Of a stretch of 64,000 bases of DNA, positions 41,890-49,849 are shown one piece after another. This DNA comes from Streptomyces albiflavescens. Lineage in GTDB: Bacteria; Actinomycetota; Actinomycetes; Streptomycetales; Streptomycetaceae. The position numbers and the translations under genes were made by a program. Under the pieces are notes generated by a model, which was not told the DNA's origin, did no database searches, and saw only the letters and a list, made by a program, of their open reading frames with translations. How positions within the stretch are numbered: the first letter of the stretch is position 1; each line of letters begins with the position of its first letter. The DNA lies in the NCBI RefSeq assembly GCF_014645835.1, contig NZ_BMMM01000008.1, positions 180,901 through 244,900 on the forward strand, read 5' to 3'.

Positions 41890-42336
41890 ATGATTGCCGA
41901 GACTGTCTGTTCCGCCGTCTCCGCGGCCGGCCTGGGCATCGCCGCGGTCACGGCCTACCGCAAGCGCTTCCTCGCGGCCGCCCGCATCGCCGCCTACTCG
42001 CTCGTGCCGGTCGGCCTGGTGATGACCGGGGTCGTCGGCTGGCTGGCCGACACCGCGTTCAGCCCGACCGCGTGGGCGGGCTTCGTCCTGCTCGGCGGAG
42101 CCTGGCTGCTGTTCATGACCACGCGGGCCATAGAGCGGCGCGGTGGCGGGACACGAAAGGAACGCAAGGCGGCGAAGGCCGCCGCCCAGCGCGAGTCGGT
42201 GGCCCCGGCGGCCTCGGCGCCCTCGCTGGGCCAGGGGTCCCGCCCGGCCACGCGCCCCGCGGCGACGCCCCGTGCCACCGGCTCCGGGGACGACTTCAGT
42301 GACATCGAGGCCATCCTGAAGAAGCGCGGCATATGA
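41890..42336 (+). CDS. Small membrane protein with basic tail
   Basis: The 148-residue product has three hydrophobic segments (about residues 3-20, 36-55 and 64-81), then a Lys/Arg/Ala-rich cytoplasmic tail that ends GDDFSDIEAILKKRGI. That acidic-hydrophobic ending looks like a short interaction helix. Function unknown. The ATG at 41890 follows GGAGGA. Confidence 0.7.
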   Translation: MIAETVCSAVSAAGLGIAAVTAYRKRFLAAARIAAYSLVPVGLVMTGVVGWLADTAFSPTAWAGFVLLGGAWLLFMTTRAIERRGGGTRKERKAAKAAAQRESVAPAASAPSLGQGSRPATRPAATPRATGSGDDFSDIEAILKKRGI

Positions 42337-42389
42337 CCCGCACATGACCAGCTGAAACGACACAAAGCTTCACGGGGGCCTCGTGGAGT

Positions 42390-42413
42390 GCTCGAAAGCG
42401 TTCACGTTCGAGC
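42390..42413. promoter_or_regulatory. Inverted repeat upstream of a small membrane-protein gene
   Basis: GCTCGAA (42390-42396) and TTCGAGC (42407-42413) are perfect inverted repeats with a 10-bp spacer. An operator is possible. The spacing does not fit the LexA box. Confidence 0.4.
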
Positions 42414-42501
42414 GCTTCCGCCCCAAGATCCGGCGAACTCCCGCATTTTCCGGGCGTGTTGATCGCGCGAGGGGTGTCGGCTGCGTCATCATCGCCGCGA
42501 G

Positions 42502-42654
42502 ATGCTGGACACAACCCAGAGCGACACCGCCGCTCCCTCCGAGGAGCGGCGTGGTTGTCTCTTCGCGCTCTCCCAGCCGCCGCTGATGATCTTCCTTGCG
42601 GTGATCGGCTGTCTGCTGCTCATGGCTTCGCTGCACGACCTGCTGCTGCTCTGA
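42502..42654 (+). CDS. 50-residue membrane protein
   Basis: An ATG at 42502 opens a 50-codon frame ending TGA at 42654. The product has a polar start (MLDTTQSDTAAPSEERRG), then a hydrophobic helix (LMIFLAVIGCLLLMASL) and ends HDLLLL. A terminator hairpin follows eight bases later, which supports a real transcript ending here. The ribosome site is weak. Function unknown. Confidence 0.6.
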   Translation: MLDTTQSDTAAPSEERRGCLFALSQPPLMIFLAVIGCLLLMASLHDLLLL

Positions 42655-42661
42655 GCCGTAC

Positions 42662-42696
42662 ACGGAGCCCCTGGCGTCACCCGCCGAGGGCTCCGT
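42662..42696. terminator. Hairpin between convergent genes
   Basis: ACGGAGCCC (42662-42670) pairs with GGGCTCCGT (42688-42696). It lies between the 50-residue gene and the CGNR gene. Confidence 0.7.
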
Positions 42697-42740
42697 CAGT
42701 CCGCCACCTCCTCGTGCCGAGCGTGGCGGGGATACGTCCG

Positions 42741-43298
42741 TCAGCCCGCCGCTTCCTTCCGGCGTGCCCGGTACGCGGCGACGTGGAGGCGGTTCCCGCA
42801 GGTGCGGCTGTCGCAGTAGCGGCGGGAGCGATTGCGGGAGAGGTCGACGAAGGCGCGCCGGCAGTCCGGGGCCTCGCAGCGGCGCAGCCGCTCCTGCTCC
42901 CCGGCGACCACGAAGAAGGCCAGCGCCATCCCGCAGTCGGCCGCGAGATGGTCAGCGACGGAGGCACCCGGCGCGAAGTAGTGCACATGCCAGTCGTAGC
43001 CGTCGTGGTCGGTGAGCTGGGGTGTGGTGCCCGCGGCGGCGACCAGTTCGTTGATCAGCGCGGCGGCGGTCCGCGGGTCGTCGGCTGCGAAGATCCCGGA
43101 GAACCGGTCGCGAACCCTGCGCACGGCCGCGAGATCGTGCTCGGACAGCACGCCGACATCGCTGATCTCGTGCTTTCGTACGAAATCGGCGAGGGACGCG
43201 ACATCCGCGAGCCCGTCCGTCGTCGGCTCCTCCGGCGCGGTGTTCACCAGATCCACCACGGCGTCGAGGGCGCACCGGGTGTCGTGGGTGATCAGCAC
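42741..43298 (-). CDS. ABATE/CGNR zinc-finger protein, putative regulator
   Basis: The 185-residue product has an N-terminal ABATE-type domain (ALDAVVDLVNTAPEE, DVASLADFVRKHEIS) and a C-terminal CGNR zinc finger: RRCEAPDCRRAFVDLSRNRS and RYCDSRTCGNRLHVAAYRAR, giving the four Cys ligands. Proteins of this type are thought to be stress-linked transcription regulators. The GTG at 43298 has an AGGGAG site. An upstream extension to 43427 is a shadow. Confidence 0.85.
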   Translation of the reverse strand: MLITHDTRCALDAVVDLVNTAPEEPTTDGLADVASLADFVRKHEISDVGVLSEHDLAAVRRVRDRFSGIFAADDPRTAAALINELVAAAGTTPQLTDHDGYDWHVHYFAPGASVADHLAADCGMALAFFVVAGEQERLRRCEAPDCRRAFVDLSRNRSRRYCDSRTCGNRLHVAAYRARRKEAAG

Positions 43299-43423
43299 GT
43301 TTCGCTCCCTGGCCTGGGGGGTGGGGCGGGCGCCCGCCTGATGCTGGCCGATGGTAGTGGCTTCGCGGGGCGCAGAGCGGTCGCGGGGGAGCGGTGAAGC
43401 GGCCACGGGCGGGCCGGGCAGAC

Positions 43424-43469
43424 ACATCGGCGCCGCCGCCGCGGTGGTCCGCGGCGCCGGCGCCGATGT
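43424..43469. terminator. Compound hairpin after ssgB
   Basis: ACATCGGCGCCG (43424-43435) pairs with CGGCGCCGATGT (43458-43469), and CCGCGG (43439-43444) with CCGCGG (43449-43454), leaving a TGGT loop. It probably ends ssgB transcription. Confidence 0.7.
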
Positions 43470-43470
43470 T

Positions 43471-43530
43471 TGTGCCCTATGCGGTTGTGCCCTATGCGGT
43501 TGTGCCCTATGCGGTTGTGCCCTATGCGGT
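43471..43530. repeat. Four perfect 15-bp tandem repeats
   Basis: TGTGCCCTATGCGGT is repeated four times without change from 43471 to 43530, then TGTCTAGG. It lies between the ssgB terminator and the ssgB stop and is unusually AT-rich for this window. Confidence 0.95.
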
Positions 43531-43589
43531 TGTCTAGGCCCGAGCCATCTCCCCGAGTGGACGGCGCCGGGCGGCTCTGTGATGCCTCG

Positions 43590-44003
43590 CTAACTCTCCG
43601 CCAGGATGTGTGAGAGCTCCGTGTCGAGATCGAAGTGCCGGTGTTCCGTGCCGGGGGGCACGGCGGCGTCTGTTCGCTTGAGGAACGACTCCAGGGCCCG
43701 CGCCGGGGCCTCGAGCAGTGCCTCGCCCTCCGGGGAGCTCAGGGCGATGCATACGACGCCCTGGCCATGGCTACGGGACGGCCAGACTCGGACGTCGCCG
43801 GTACCGGTGGGCCGGTGCAGGCCCTCGGCGAGGAGGTCGCGGGCGAACACCCACTCGACGGTTTCCTCGGCTCCGGTGTGGAAGGTGGCGTGCACGGCGT
43901 AGGGATCGGCCGTGTCATACCGCAGTCCTGCGGGAACAGGCAGTGAGGACTCGCTCGACACAACGAGGCGCAGGTGCAGCTCGCAGCTGACCGTGGTGTT
44001 CAT
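43590..44003 (-). CDS. ssgB: SsgB, sporulation-specific cell division activator
   Basis: The 137-residue product matches what I know of SsgB from start (MNTTVSCELHLRLVVSSE) to end (FDLDTELSHILAES). SsgB localises at future septum sites in aerial hyphae and recruits FtsZ for sporulation septation; it is restricted to morphologically complex actinomycetes and very conserved. The ATG at 44003 gives the standard length; the frame continues 22 codons upstream without a ribosome site. The region 44004-44160 holds its promoter; a developmental sigma factor is expected but I cannot place it firmly. Confidence 0.95.
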   Translation of the reverse strand: MNTTVSCELHLRLVVSSESSLPVPAGLRYDTADPYAVHATFHTGAEETVEWVFARDLLAEGLHRPTGTGDVRVWPSRSHGQGVVCIALSSPEGEALLEAPARALESFLKRTDAAVPPGTEHRHFDLDTELSHILAES

Positions 44004-44194
44004 AAGCGCCAGGGCCTTTCGCTCAGTGTGCGCTCGGGGATTCGCACGTCGGCGAAATCGACATGCCACCTACGGTGCCGTTGTAAACCCCTCTGAGTGT
44101 TTTGCGTGCCTTTACGTAACTCATCCGGCCGAGAGACCGTTCGCCGGATACGGCCATTCCGGTGACTGGTTTCTCTCGGGTAGGGTTTGGCCGT

Positions 44195-44629
44195 ATGAAT
44201 ACGGGGAGTGACGGGCCGGGCGAGGTTGCCATGGCTGACGACGGAGCGAAGGGTGAGCGAGCGCTCGGTTCGCGAGCGCCGGAATTCATCAAGGCGCGCC
44301 GCGCGCTGCACCTGAGCTGGCAGGTGGGCGTTTTCATCGTGGGGCTCGCGGTGGTCGTCGCGGGCGTGATCATGCTTCCGCTTCCCGGGCCGGGCTGGCT
44401 GGTGATCTTCGGCGGCATGGCGGTCTGGGCGACCGAGTTCGTCTGGGCGCAGTTGGTGCTCCGCTGGACGAAGCGCAAGGTCACGGAGGCGACTCAGCGG
44501 GCGCTCGATCCCAAGGTGCGGCGTCGCAACATCATCCTCACGACCGTCGGCCTGGTGATCGTCGCGGCCCTTGTCGGCGTCTACGTCTGGAAGTTCGGCC
44601 TCGCGATGCCCTGGAACATCAAGGAGTGA
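44195..44629 (+). CDS. PGPGW-motif membrane protein (TIGR02611-like)
   Basis: The 144-residue product has two membrane segments around the motif LPLPGPGWLVIFGGMAVWAT, characteristic of the PGPGW/TIGR02611 family, and a third helix near the C-terminus (ILTTVGLVIVAALVGVYVWK). The function is unknown. TAGGGT at 44181-44186 lies nine bases before the ATG, so the mRNA may be nearly leaderless; an internal ATG at 44231 is an alternative. Confidence 0.8.
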   Translation: MNTGSDGPGEVAMADDGAKGERALGSRAPEFIKARRALHLSWQVGVFIVGLAVVVAGVIMLPLPGPGWLVIFGGMAVWATEFVWAQLVLRWTKRKVTEATQRALDPKVRRRNIILTTVGLVIVAALVGVYVWKFGLAMPWNIKE

Positions 44630-44712
44630 CGGAGCCCGCTCAGGCGCCGCTCTGAGGCTCTTCGGCTGGTCGAAGCCATCCCCTGACATGGGGTAATGTT
44701 CTTCCTGCGCCC

Positions 44713-44784
44713 GGGCGATTAGCTCAGCGGGAGAGCGCTTCGTTCACACCGAAGAGGTCACTGGTTCGATCCCAGTATCGCCCA
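44713..44784 (+). tRNA. tRNA-Val (CAC)
   Basis: The acceptor GGGCGAT pairs with ATCGCCC, and the anticodon stem-loop CTTCG-TTCACAC-CGAAG gives CAC. T loop GGTTCGATCCC. TAATGT at 44694-44699 is a likely -10. No CCA is encoded. Confidence 0.95.
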
Positions 44785-44795
44785 CGTATGCGAGA

Positions 44796-44834
44796 GGCGA
44801 CCGTGGTCCATGGAATGCGTGGACCACGGTCGCC
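44796..44834 (+). terminator. Terminator after tRNA-Val (CAC)
   Basis: GGCGACCGTGGTCC (44796-44809) pairs perfectly with GGACCACGGTCGCC (44821-44834), followed by TTCGTCGTT. Confidence 0.85.
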
Positions 44835-45000
44835 TTCGTCGTTCCCGCGCGCGTGGCGGGCTGTGCCGCGGGGCGTTGAGGCCGTGGGAGCGCCGGGGTG
44901 TGCGGGCGTGGTGTTGACCCGCTGGGAGCACTGGAGTTGACGTCGGTCGGAGGCGTCGAGGGGTTGTCCGGGCCACGGAGTGCCGGTGCCGGGACAGTTG

Positions 45001-45245
45001 CTGACGTGGAAGCCTGACGGCGCGCGTTGTTGAGACCTGGAAGCCCGACGGTCTGCCTTGCTCGGACGTGGTAGCCCAGCCGTCCGCCGCGCTCAGGCGT
45101 GTAAGCCCCACGGTCCGCTGTGCTCAGGCGTGCAAGCCCCACGGTCTGCCTTGCTCGGACGTGGACGCCCGACTGTCCGCCTTGCGCAGGCGTGGAATCC
45201 CGACCGTATGCCCTACTCAGACGTGAAAGCCTGACGATGCGCTAC
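45001..45245. repeat. Eight-unit 31-bp minisatellite
   Basis: Seven full units begin at 45001, 45032, 45063, 45094, 45125, 45156 and 45187, and a partial eighth at 45218. The common pattern is CAGGCGTG, then AAGCCC, then ACGGTC and GCCTTGCT. Units differ by 3-10 bases, there are no spacers, and 31 is not a multiple of three. Confidence 0.88.
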
Positions 45246-45350
45246 GGCCGCCGGTGCCGGAGTCGGCGGGCGCCCGCAGGGGGCACCGAGGCCGGCGCCG
45301 TCGCACCCCTTCGAGAGAACGGACTACTGTCCGACGACGTCGGCGGGCGA

Positions 45351-45430
45351 GTGCACGACGACCTCGCATGGCCTTCGAGCAAGCGGGCGGGTGCCCGACG
45401 ACCTCGCATGACCTCCGAGCCGACGGGCTG
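45351..45430. repeat. Two 40-bp direct repeats
   Basis: 45351-45390 and 45391-45430 share the pattern GTGCNCGACGACCTCGCATG followed by CCTNCGAGC. Shorter related pieces (CTGTCCGACG) flank them on both sides. Confidence 0.75.
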
Positions 45431-45923
45431 CTGTCCGACGCCGCCGCCGATCGCCCGCCGTCCTGCGCCGAACTGGGCTTGACCGGCGTGGGCCGACAGG
45501 CCTCCGGCATCCGCTGTCGATCCCTGTGAACACCCTCTCCGCGCACGGACCTTGAGCCCGACTCGGGTCATCCGAGGTGCCCGGCTCTCGCTTCGGCTGA
45601 TCCTCTCGGGTGTCTCCGGCCCTGTTCGAGTTGAGCCCTTCGCCGTGTCCCGCCCCCCTCCGAGCCGAGCCTGTCGCGCAGCTCGCCCGGCTCCGCCGCA
45701 GCCCAGGCCCCCGCCGCTCACCCTCAGTTCCCCACCTCCGCCCAACCCCCGCGACCCGCAGTACTTTTCGGCCCCGCTCTCACCCCGCTCGACGCACCGC
45801 ATCACGTCCGACAGTTCGACCGCGCGCCTCCGACCTGCGCATTCGCACCCTCACACGCGAGCCGCCACCCCGTCCCCGCCGCCGTGCGGCCAAACCGCAT
45901 CCCATCAATTCCTGTCCGAATCA

Positions 45924-45982
45924 TTGACGTGCCCGAAAGCCCTCCGTACCTTGTGCCAGCAAGCGCTTACTTGAAACGATTC
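45924..45982 (+). promoter_or_regulatory. Promoter and probable LacI-type operators of the sugar-transport operon
   Basis: TTGACG (45924-45929) and TACCTT (45947-45952) are 17 bp apart. Directly downstream lie the perfect palindrome AAGCGCTT (45961-45968) and the near-palindrome GAAACGATTC (45973-45982), centred 13 bp apart. LacI-family repressors of actinobacterial sugar operons use such sites. No LacI-type gene is in the window. Confidence 0.6.
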
Positions 45983-46018
45983 ATGCAGGCGGCGACGACG
46001 TTGCGGGGAGGCCCGACT

Positions 46019-47308
46019 GTGGGAAACAACGGGAGTGTCGAGAGGCGGACGGTCCTCAAGGCGGCCGGAGCTTCGCTGGCCACGCTGGGACTGGCCGCGA
46101 CGACGGGTTGCGGCGGGGACGGCGGCAGTTCCGGAGATGGGACGGTGACGCTCCGTTACGCATGGTGGGGCGGCGAGCCGCGCACCATCGCCATCAAGAA
46201 GACGATCGCGCTCTTCGAGAAGAAGTACCCGAAGATCAAGATAAAGCCCGAATTCACCGACTACGAGGCGTTCTGGGAGAAGTTCCAGACGCAGGCCTCC
46301 GGTGGGAATCCGCCGGACGTTTTCCAGAATGCGGTCGGATTTCTTCGCAAGTACGACAAGCGCGGCGTTCTGATGGATCTCAAGACGCAGGCGGACGCGG
46401 GGAATCTGAGCCTGGAGAACTTCCGCAACGGCGTTCTGGCGAACGGTCAGGTCGACGGCAAGCAGATCGGCATCCCCGTCGGTGCCAACACCATGTCGCT
46501 CGTCATCGACCTCAAGGCCTTCAAGAAGGCGGGCGTGGAGCCGAAGTTCGGCTGGACCTGGGACGAGTACTTCGACGCGCTGCAGACGATCCAGGACAAG
46601 CTGAAGATCGCCGGTGACACCGGCTACTTCGCCATCATGTACCTCTACGACCTGTACCTGCGTCAGAACGGCAAGGCCTTCTTCTCCGACTCCGCTCTCG
46701 GTTTCACCGAGGACGATGTGACGCAGTGGTGGGAGGACGGCTACAAGCGCGTGAAGTCCGGGCTGGTCGCCGACCCGAAGAAGATCGAGCAGGTCAAGCC
46801 CAAGTCGGGCCTGTCGGCGGGGCTCGCCGCCTCCGAGTTCACCTGGGACAACTTCTCCATCCGCTACGAGGGCGAGGGCGAGTCGGACTACGGGCTCGCG
46901 CCGATCCCCACCACGGACGGCAAGCAGACCGGCCAGTACCTCGGTTCGCTGATGCTCAGCGCCTTCTCCGGGACCAAGCACCCCAAGGAAGCCGCCCAGT
47001 TCATCGACTTCATGGTCCACGACCCTGAGGTCGGCAAGATCATGGGCTACGACCGCGGCATCCTCGCCACGACCGAGCAGTACGAGGCGTTCACGCCCAC
47101 CGACGCCAACAACAAGGGTGTCGCGGCATACGAGGACGAGGTCGCCAAGGCGGGCGTCCTCGGGAAGATCACCCCGCACCCGTCCGGCGCCGACATCATC
47201 GAGGCGGCGTTCCTGCGCATCGGCGGCGAGGTCGCCCAGGGCAAGACCAAGCCGGCCGACGGTGCGAAGACGCTGTTCAGCGAGGCCAAGGCCGCGTTCG
47301 CGGGCTGA
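46019..47308 (+). CDS. Carbohydrate ABC importer solute-binding protein
   Basis: The 429-residue product has an N-terminal export signal with RR (VERRTVLKAAGASLATLGLA) and a TTGCGG lipobox-like site, so it is probably a Tat-exported lipoprotein. The rest is a family-1 sugar-binding fold: TLRYAWWGGEPRT, GNPPDVFQNAVGFLRKY, GIPVGANTMSLVIDLKAFKK, TWDEYFDAL and MLSAFSGTKHPKEAAQFIDF. It should deliver a sugar oligomer to the two permeases that follow. The GTG at 46019 has a GGGGAGG site; the ATG at 45983 would start within the operator region. No ATPase is encoded here; many Streptomyces importers share MsiK. Confidence 0.88.
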   Translation: MGNNGSVERRTVLKAAGASLATLGLAATTGCGGDGGSSGDGTVTLRYAWWGGEPRTIAIKKTIALFEKKYPKIKIKPEFTDYEAFWEKFQTQASGGNPPDVFQNAVGFLRKYDKRGVLMDLKTQADAGNLSLENFRNGVLANGQVDGKQIGIPVGANTMSLVIDLKAFKKAGVEPKFGWTWDEYFDALQTIQDKLKIAGDTGYFAIMYLYDLYLRQNGKAFFSDSALGFTEDDVTQWWEDGYKRVKSGLVADPKKIEQVKPKSGLSAGLAASEFTWDNFSIRYEGEGESDYGLAPIPTTDGKQTGQYLGSLMLSAFSGTKHPKEAAQFIDFMVHDPEVGKIMGYDRGILATTEQYEAFTPTDANNKGVAAYEDEVAKAGVLGKITPHPSGADIIEAAFLRIGGEVAQGKTKPADGAKTLFSEAKAAFAG

Positions 47309-47322
47309 GGGGACGTACCACC

Positions 47323-48279
47323 ATGACGCTCGTCAAGGAAGCGTCCGTGCGCCCGGCCGGGAAGCGGTCCGCCGTTCCCGCCGCCGGGCGGCGCGGGCGG
47401 CGCCGCGAGAACCTCGCCGGTTATCTCTTCATGTCGCCGTGGATCGCGGGGTTCCTGCTGCTCACGGCGGGGCCGATGATCGCGTCGCTGTACTACGCGT
47501 TCACCAGCTACAACCTGTTCACGCCGCCCCAGTGGGTGGGGCTCGACAACTTCACGACGATGTTCCAGGACCCGCGCTGGCAGAAGTCGGTGCAGGTCAC
47601 GCTGAAGTACGTCGTCGTGGCCACCCCGCTGAAGCTGCTGCTCGCGCTCGGTGTCGCGCTGCTGCTCGCGCAGAAGCGGCGCGGACAGGGCCTGTACCGG
47701 GCCGCGTTCTACATGCCCTCGCTCATCGGCGCCAGCGTCTCCGTCGGCTTCGTCTGGCGGGCGCTGTTCTCGGACGACGCGATCGTGGATCGTACGCAGA
47801 AGGTCTTCGGGCTCGACGTGGGCGGCTGGATCGGCAACCCGGACTACGTCATCTATGCCCTGGTGGCCCTGAGCATCTGGCAGTTCGGCGCGCCGATGGT
47901 CATCTTCCTGGCCGGTCTCAAGCAGGTCCCGCGGGAGCTGTACGAGGCCGCCGAGATGGACGGGGCCGGTCCGATCCGGCGGTTCTGGAACATCACGCTG
48001 CCGATGATTTCCCCGGTGCTGTTCTTCAACGTGCTGCTGGAGTCCATCCACGCGTTCCAGGTGTTCGGCTCCGCGTACGTCGTCTCCGACACCCGGTGCG
48101 GGCCCGCCGACGCCACACTCGTCTACACCTGTTACCTCTACCAGAAGGGCTTCAAGGAGGCTCAGATGGGCTTCGCCTCCGCGATGGCCTGGACGCTGGT
48201 GGTCGCGGTGGCGCTCGTCACGGCGGTCCTGTTCTGGTCGCAGAAGAAGTGGGTGCACTACGAGGAGGCCGCCAAGTGA
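47323..48279 (+). CDS. Carbohydrate ABC importer permease 1 (MalF type)
   Basis: The 318-residue product has six membrane helices after a basic N-terminus. YLFMSPWIAGFLLLTAGPMI is helix 1, and the EAA loop is EAAEMDGAGPIRRFWNITLP. It pairs with the next permease to form the channel. ATG at 47323, 14 bp after the binding-protein stop; overlaps the next gene by four bases. Confidence 0.92.
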   Translation: MTLVKEASVRPAGKRSAVPAAGRRGRRRENLAGYLFMSPWIAGFLLLTAGPMIASLYYAFTSYNLFTPPQWVGLDNFTTMFQDPRWQKSVQVTLKYVVVATPLKLLLALGVALLLAQKRRGQGLYRAAFYMPSLIGASVSVGFVWRALFSDDAIVDRTQKVFGLDVGGWIGNPDYVIYALVALSIWQFGAPMVIFLAGLKQVPRELYEAAEMDGAGPIRRFWNITLPMISPVLFFNVLLESIHAFQVFGSAYVVSDTRCGPADATLVYTCYLYQKGFKEAQMGFASAMAWTLVVAVALVTAVLFWSQKKWVHYEEAAK

Positions 48280-49148
48280 CCAGTGCCACCAACCCTGTTG
48301 TGCGTACTGCGGGCGAGCGACGGCGCACCGGATCGATCGCCTGGCACGTGGGCGCGCTCGCCGTCCTCGCGGTCGTCCTGTATCCCGTGATCTGGGTCGT
48401 CGGTGCCGCGTTCAAGCCGAGCAAGGACATCATCGCCAGCATCGACCTGCTGCCCGCCAAACCGGTCTGGGCGAACTTCTCCGGGCTCGCCGACGGCATC
48501 TCCGGCATCTCCATCAGCAGCTTCTTCATGAACTCGCTGATGTACGCGGTCCTGGCCGTGGTCGGTGTCGTGGTGTCCAGCTCGCTGACCGCGTACGCCT
48601 TCGCCAAGATCCGGTTCGCCGGGCGGAACCTGCTGTTCACGCTGATGATCGGCACGCTGCTGCTGCCGTATCACGTCCTGCTCATCCCGCAGTATGTGAT
48701 GTTCCGCAAGCTGGAGTTCATCGACACGCTGGTGCCGCTCGTGGCCGGCAAGTTCCTGGCCACGGAGGCGTTCTTCGTCTTTCTGATGGTGCAGTTCATG
48801 CGTGGGCTGCCGCGCGAGCTGGACGAGGCCGCCAAGCTCGACGGCTGCGGGCACCTCAGGACGTACTGGTCCATCGTGCTGCCGCTGTGCCGCCCCGCCA
48901 TCATCACCAGCGCGATCTTCACCTTCATCAACGCGTGGAACGACTTCATGGGGCCGTTGATCTACCTCAACACCCCCTCCAAGTACACCGTTTCGCTCGG
49001 CCTGATGATGTTCCGCGACCAGGAGGGCATCTCCAACTACGGCAGCATGATCGCGATGTCGCTGGTGGCACTGGTGCCGGTCATCGCCTTCTTCATGGCC
49101 TTCCAGCGGTACCTCATCGACGGTATGGCGACGTCCGGACTGAAGTAG
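48276..49148 (+). CDS. Carbohydrate ABC importer permease 2 (MalG type)
   Basis: The 290-residue product has six membrane helices and the EAA loop DEAAKLDGCGHLRTYWSIVL, followed by FINAWNDFMGPLIYL typical of MalG-like proteins. The GTG start overlaps the stop of permease 1. An open frame in this phase continues far upstream but is a shadow of permease 1. The YesL-like gene follows 19 bp on. Confidence 0.92.
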   Translation: MTSATNPVVRTAGERRRTGSIAWHVGALAVLAVVLYPVIWVVGAAFKPSKDIIASIDLLPAKPVWANFSGLADGISGISISSFFMNSLMYAVLAVVGVVVSSSLTAYAFAKIRFAGRNLLFTLMIGTLLLPYHVLLIPQYVMFRKLEFIDTLVPLVAGKFLATEAFFVFLMVQFMRGLPRELDEAAKLDGCGHLRTYWSIVLPLCRPAIITSAIFTFINAWNDFMGPLIYLNTPSKYTVSLGLMMFRDQEGISNYGSMIAMSLVALVPVIAFFMAFQRYLIDGMATSGLK

Positions 49149-49167
49149 GGAAGCTGAGGCGGTCACC

Positions 49168-49758
49168 ATGGCGCAAGCGCGTGCAAAGGCTCGTAAGGAG
49201 TCCGTGTTCGGCGAGCGCTTCGCGATCTTCGCCGAGGCTCTGCTCACCGGCGTGTGGATCGCCGTGGCCTGCCTCGGGGGCGTCACCTACCCCGCGGCCT
49301 TCGCCGCCGGCGCACGGCATCTGCGGCGTCGTACGGCCCACGAGGGCGGTGGCTGGCGGGAGTTCGCCGCGGACTTCCGGGCGGCTCTGCGCGGGGGGTG
49401 GGTCGTCGGGCTCGTCGGCTGGGCGGTGGCCGCCGCGGTCTGGGTGGACGTGCTGGCCGCGCGGGCCGGCATTCCCGGCGGGCCGTTCGTCGGGGCCGTC
49501 GGCCTGTTCGCGCTGATCGGGCTGGCCGTCGCGCTGTTGCGGGCGGCGGCCGTCTGGACGCCGGGCGCCTCCTGGCGGGCGCTGCTCGCGGACGCCGGGC
49601 GCCGGACCGTGCTCGACCCCGCCGGGTCCTTCCTGGTCGTCGGCGGGCTGGGTGTCGTCGCCCTGTCCGCGTCGTTCATCGCGCCGCTGGCGGTTCCCGT
49701 CCTGGGAGCCGTCGCGGCGGCGGCCGTCGCTGTGGAGGAGCGGCACCGGCGCCGCTGA
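49168..49758 (+). CDS. YesL/DUF624-like membrane protein
   Basis: The 196-residue product has four or five hydrophobic segments and an N-terminal pattern (FAEALLTGVWIAVACLGGVT, YPAAFAAGARHLRRR) like the DUF624 family named after Bacillus YesL. YesL genes occur with sugar importers, notably for rhamnogalacturonan. The position here between importer and a lyase-like gene fits. Its molecular role is unknown. Confidence 0.7.
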   Translation: MAQARAKARKESVFGERFAIFAEALLTGVWIAVACLGGVTYPAAFAAGARHLRRRTAHEGGGWREFAADFRAALRGGWVVGLVGWAVAAAVWVDVLAARAGIPGGPFVGAVGLFALIGLAVALLRAAAVWTPGASWRALLADAGRRTVLDPAGSFLVVGGLGVVALSASFIAPLAVPVLGAVAAAAVAVEERHRRR

Positions 49759-49849
49759 CCGGCGGTCTCTCACCAGGTGGGCGCTCCACGTGAAGCGCCG
49801 CACCTCTCTCTGTCATGCCCCTGACTTCCCCGCACGGAAAGGAAAGGCC

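Larger units (their letters stand above)
44835..45923. other. Gene-poor region with repeats
   Basis: About 1.1 kb between the tRNA terminator and the sugar-transport promoter. It contains the 31-bp array and the 40-bp repeats listed separately. Several open frames cross it in both directions but none has a ribosome site, a recognisable product or a frame compatible with the repeat length. I see no gene. Confidence 0.6.

Noticed and set aside
42390..42413. LexA (SOS) box
   Set aside because: The half-sites are 10 bp apart, whereas the actinobacterial LexA box needs a shorter spacer.
43351..43593. Frame with CALCG repeats
   Set aside because: It translates the 15-bp repeat and crosses the ssgB terminator; no start signal.
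44744..45142. Minus-strand frames over tRNA-Val(CAC) and the 31-bp array
   Set aside because: They begin in antisense tRNA and cross a repeat whose unit is not a multiple of three; no ribosome site.
45001..45245. CRISPR array
   Set aside because: The repeats are directly adjacent without spacers, they are diverged, and no cas gene is present.
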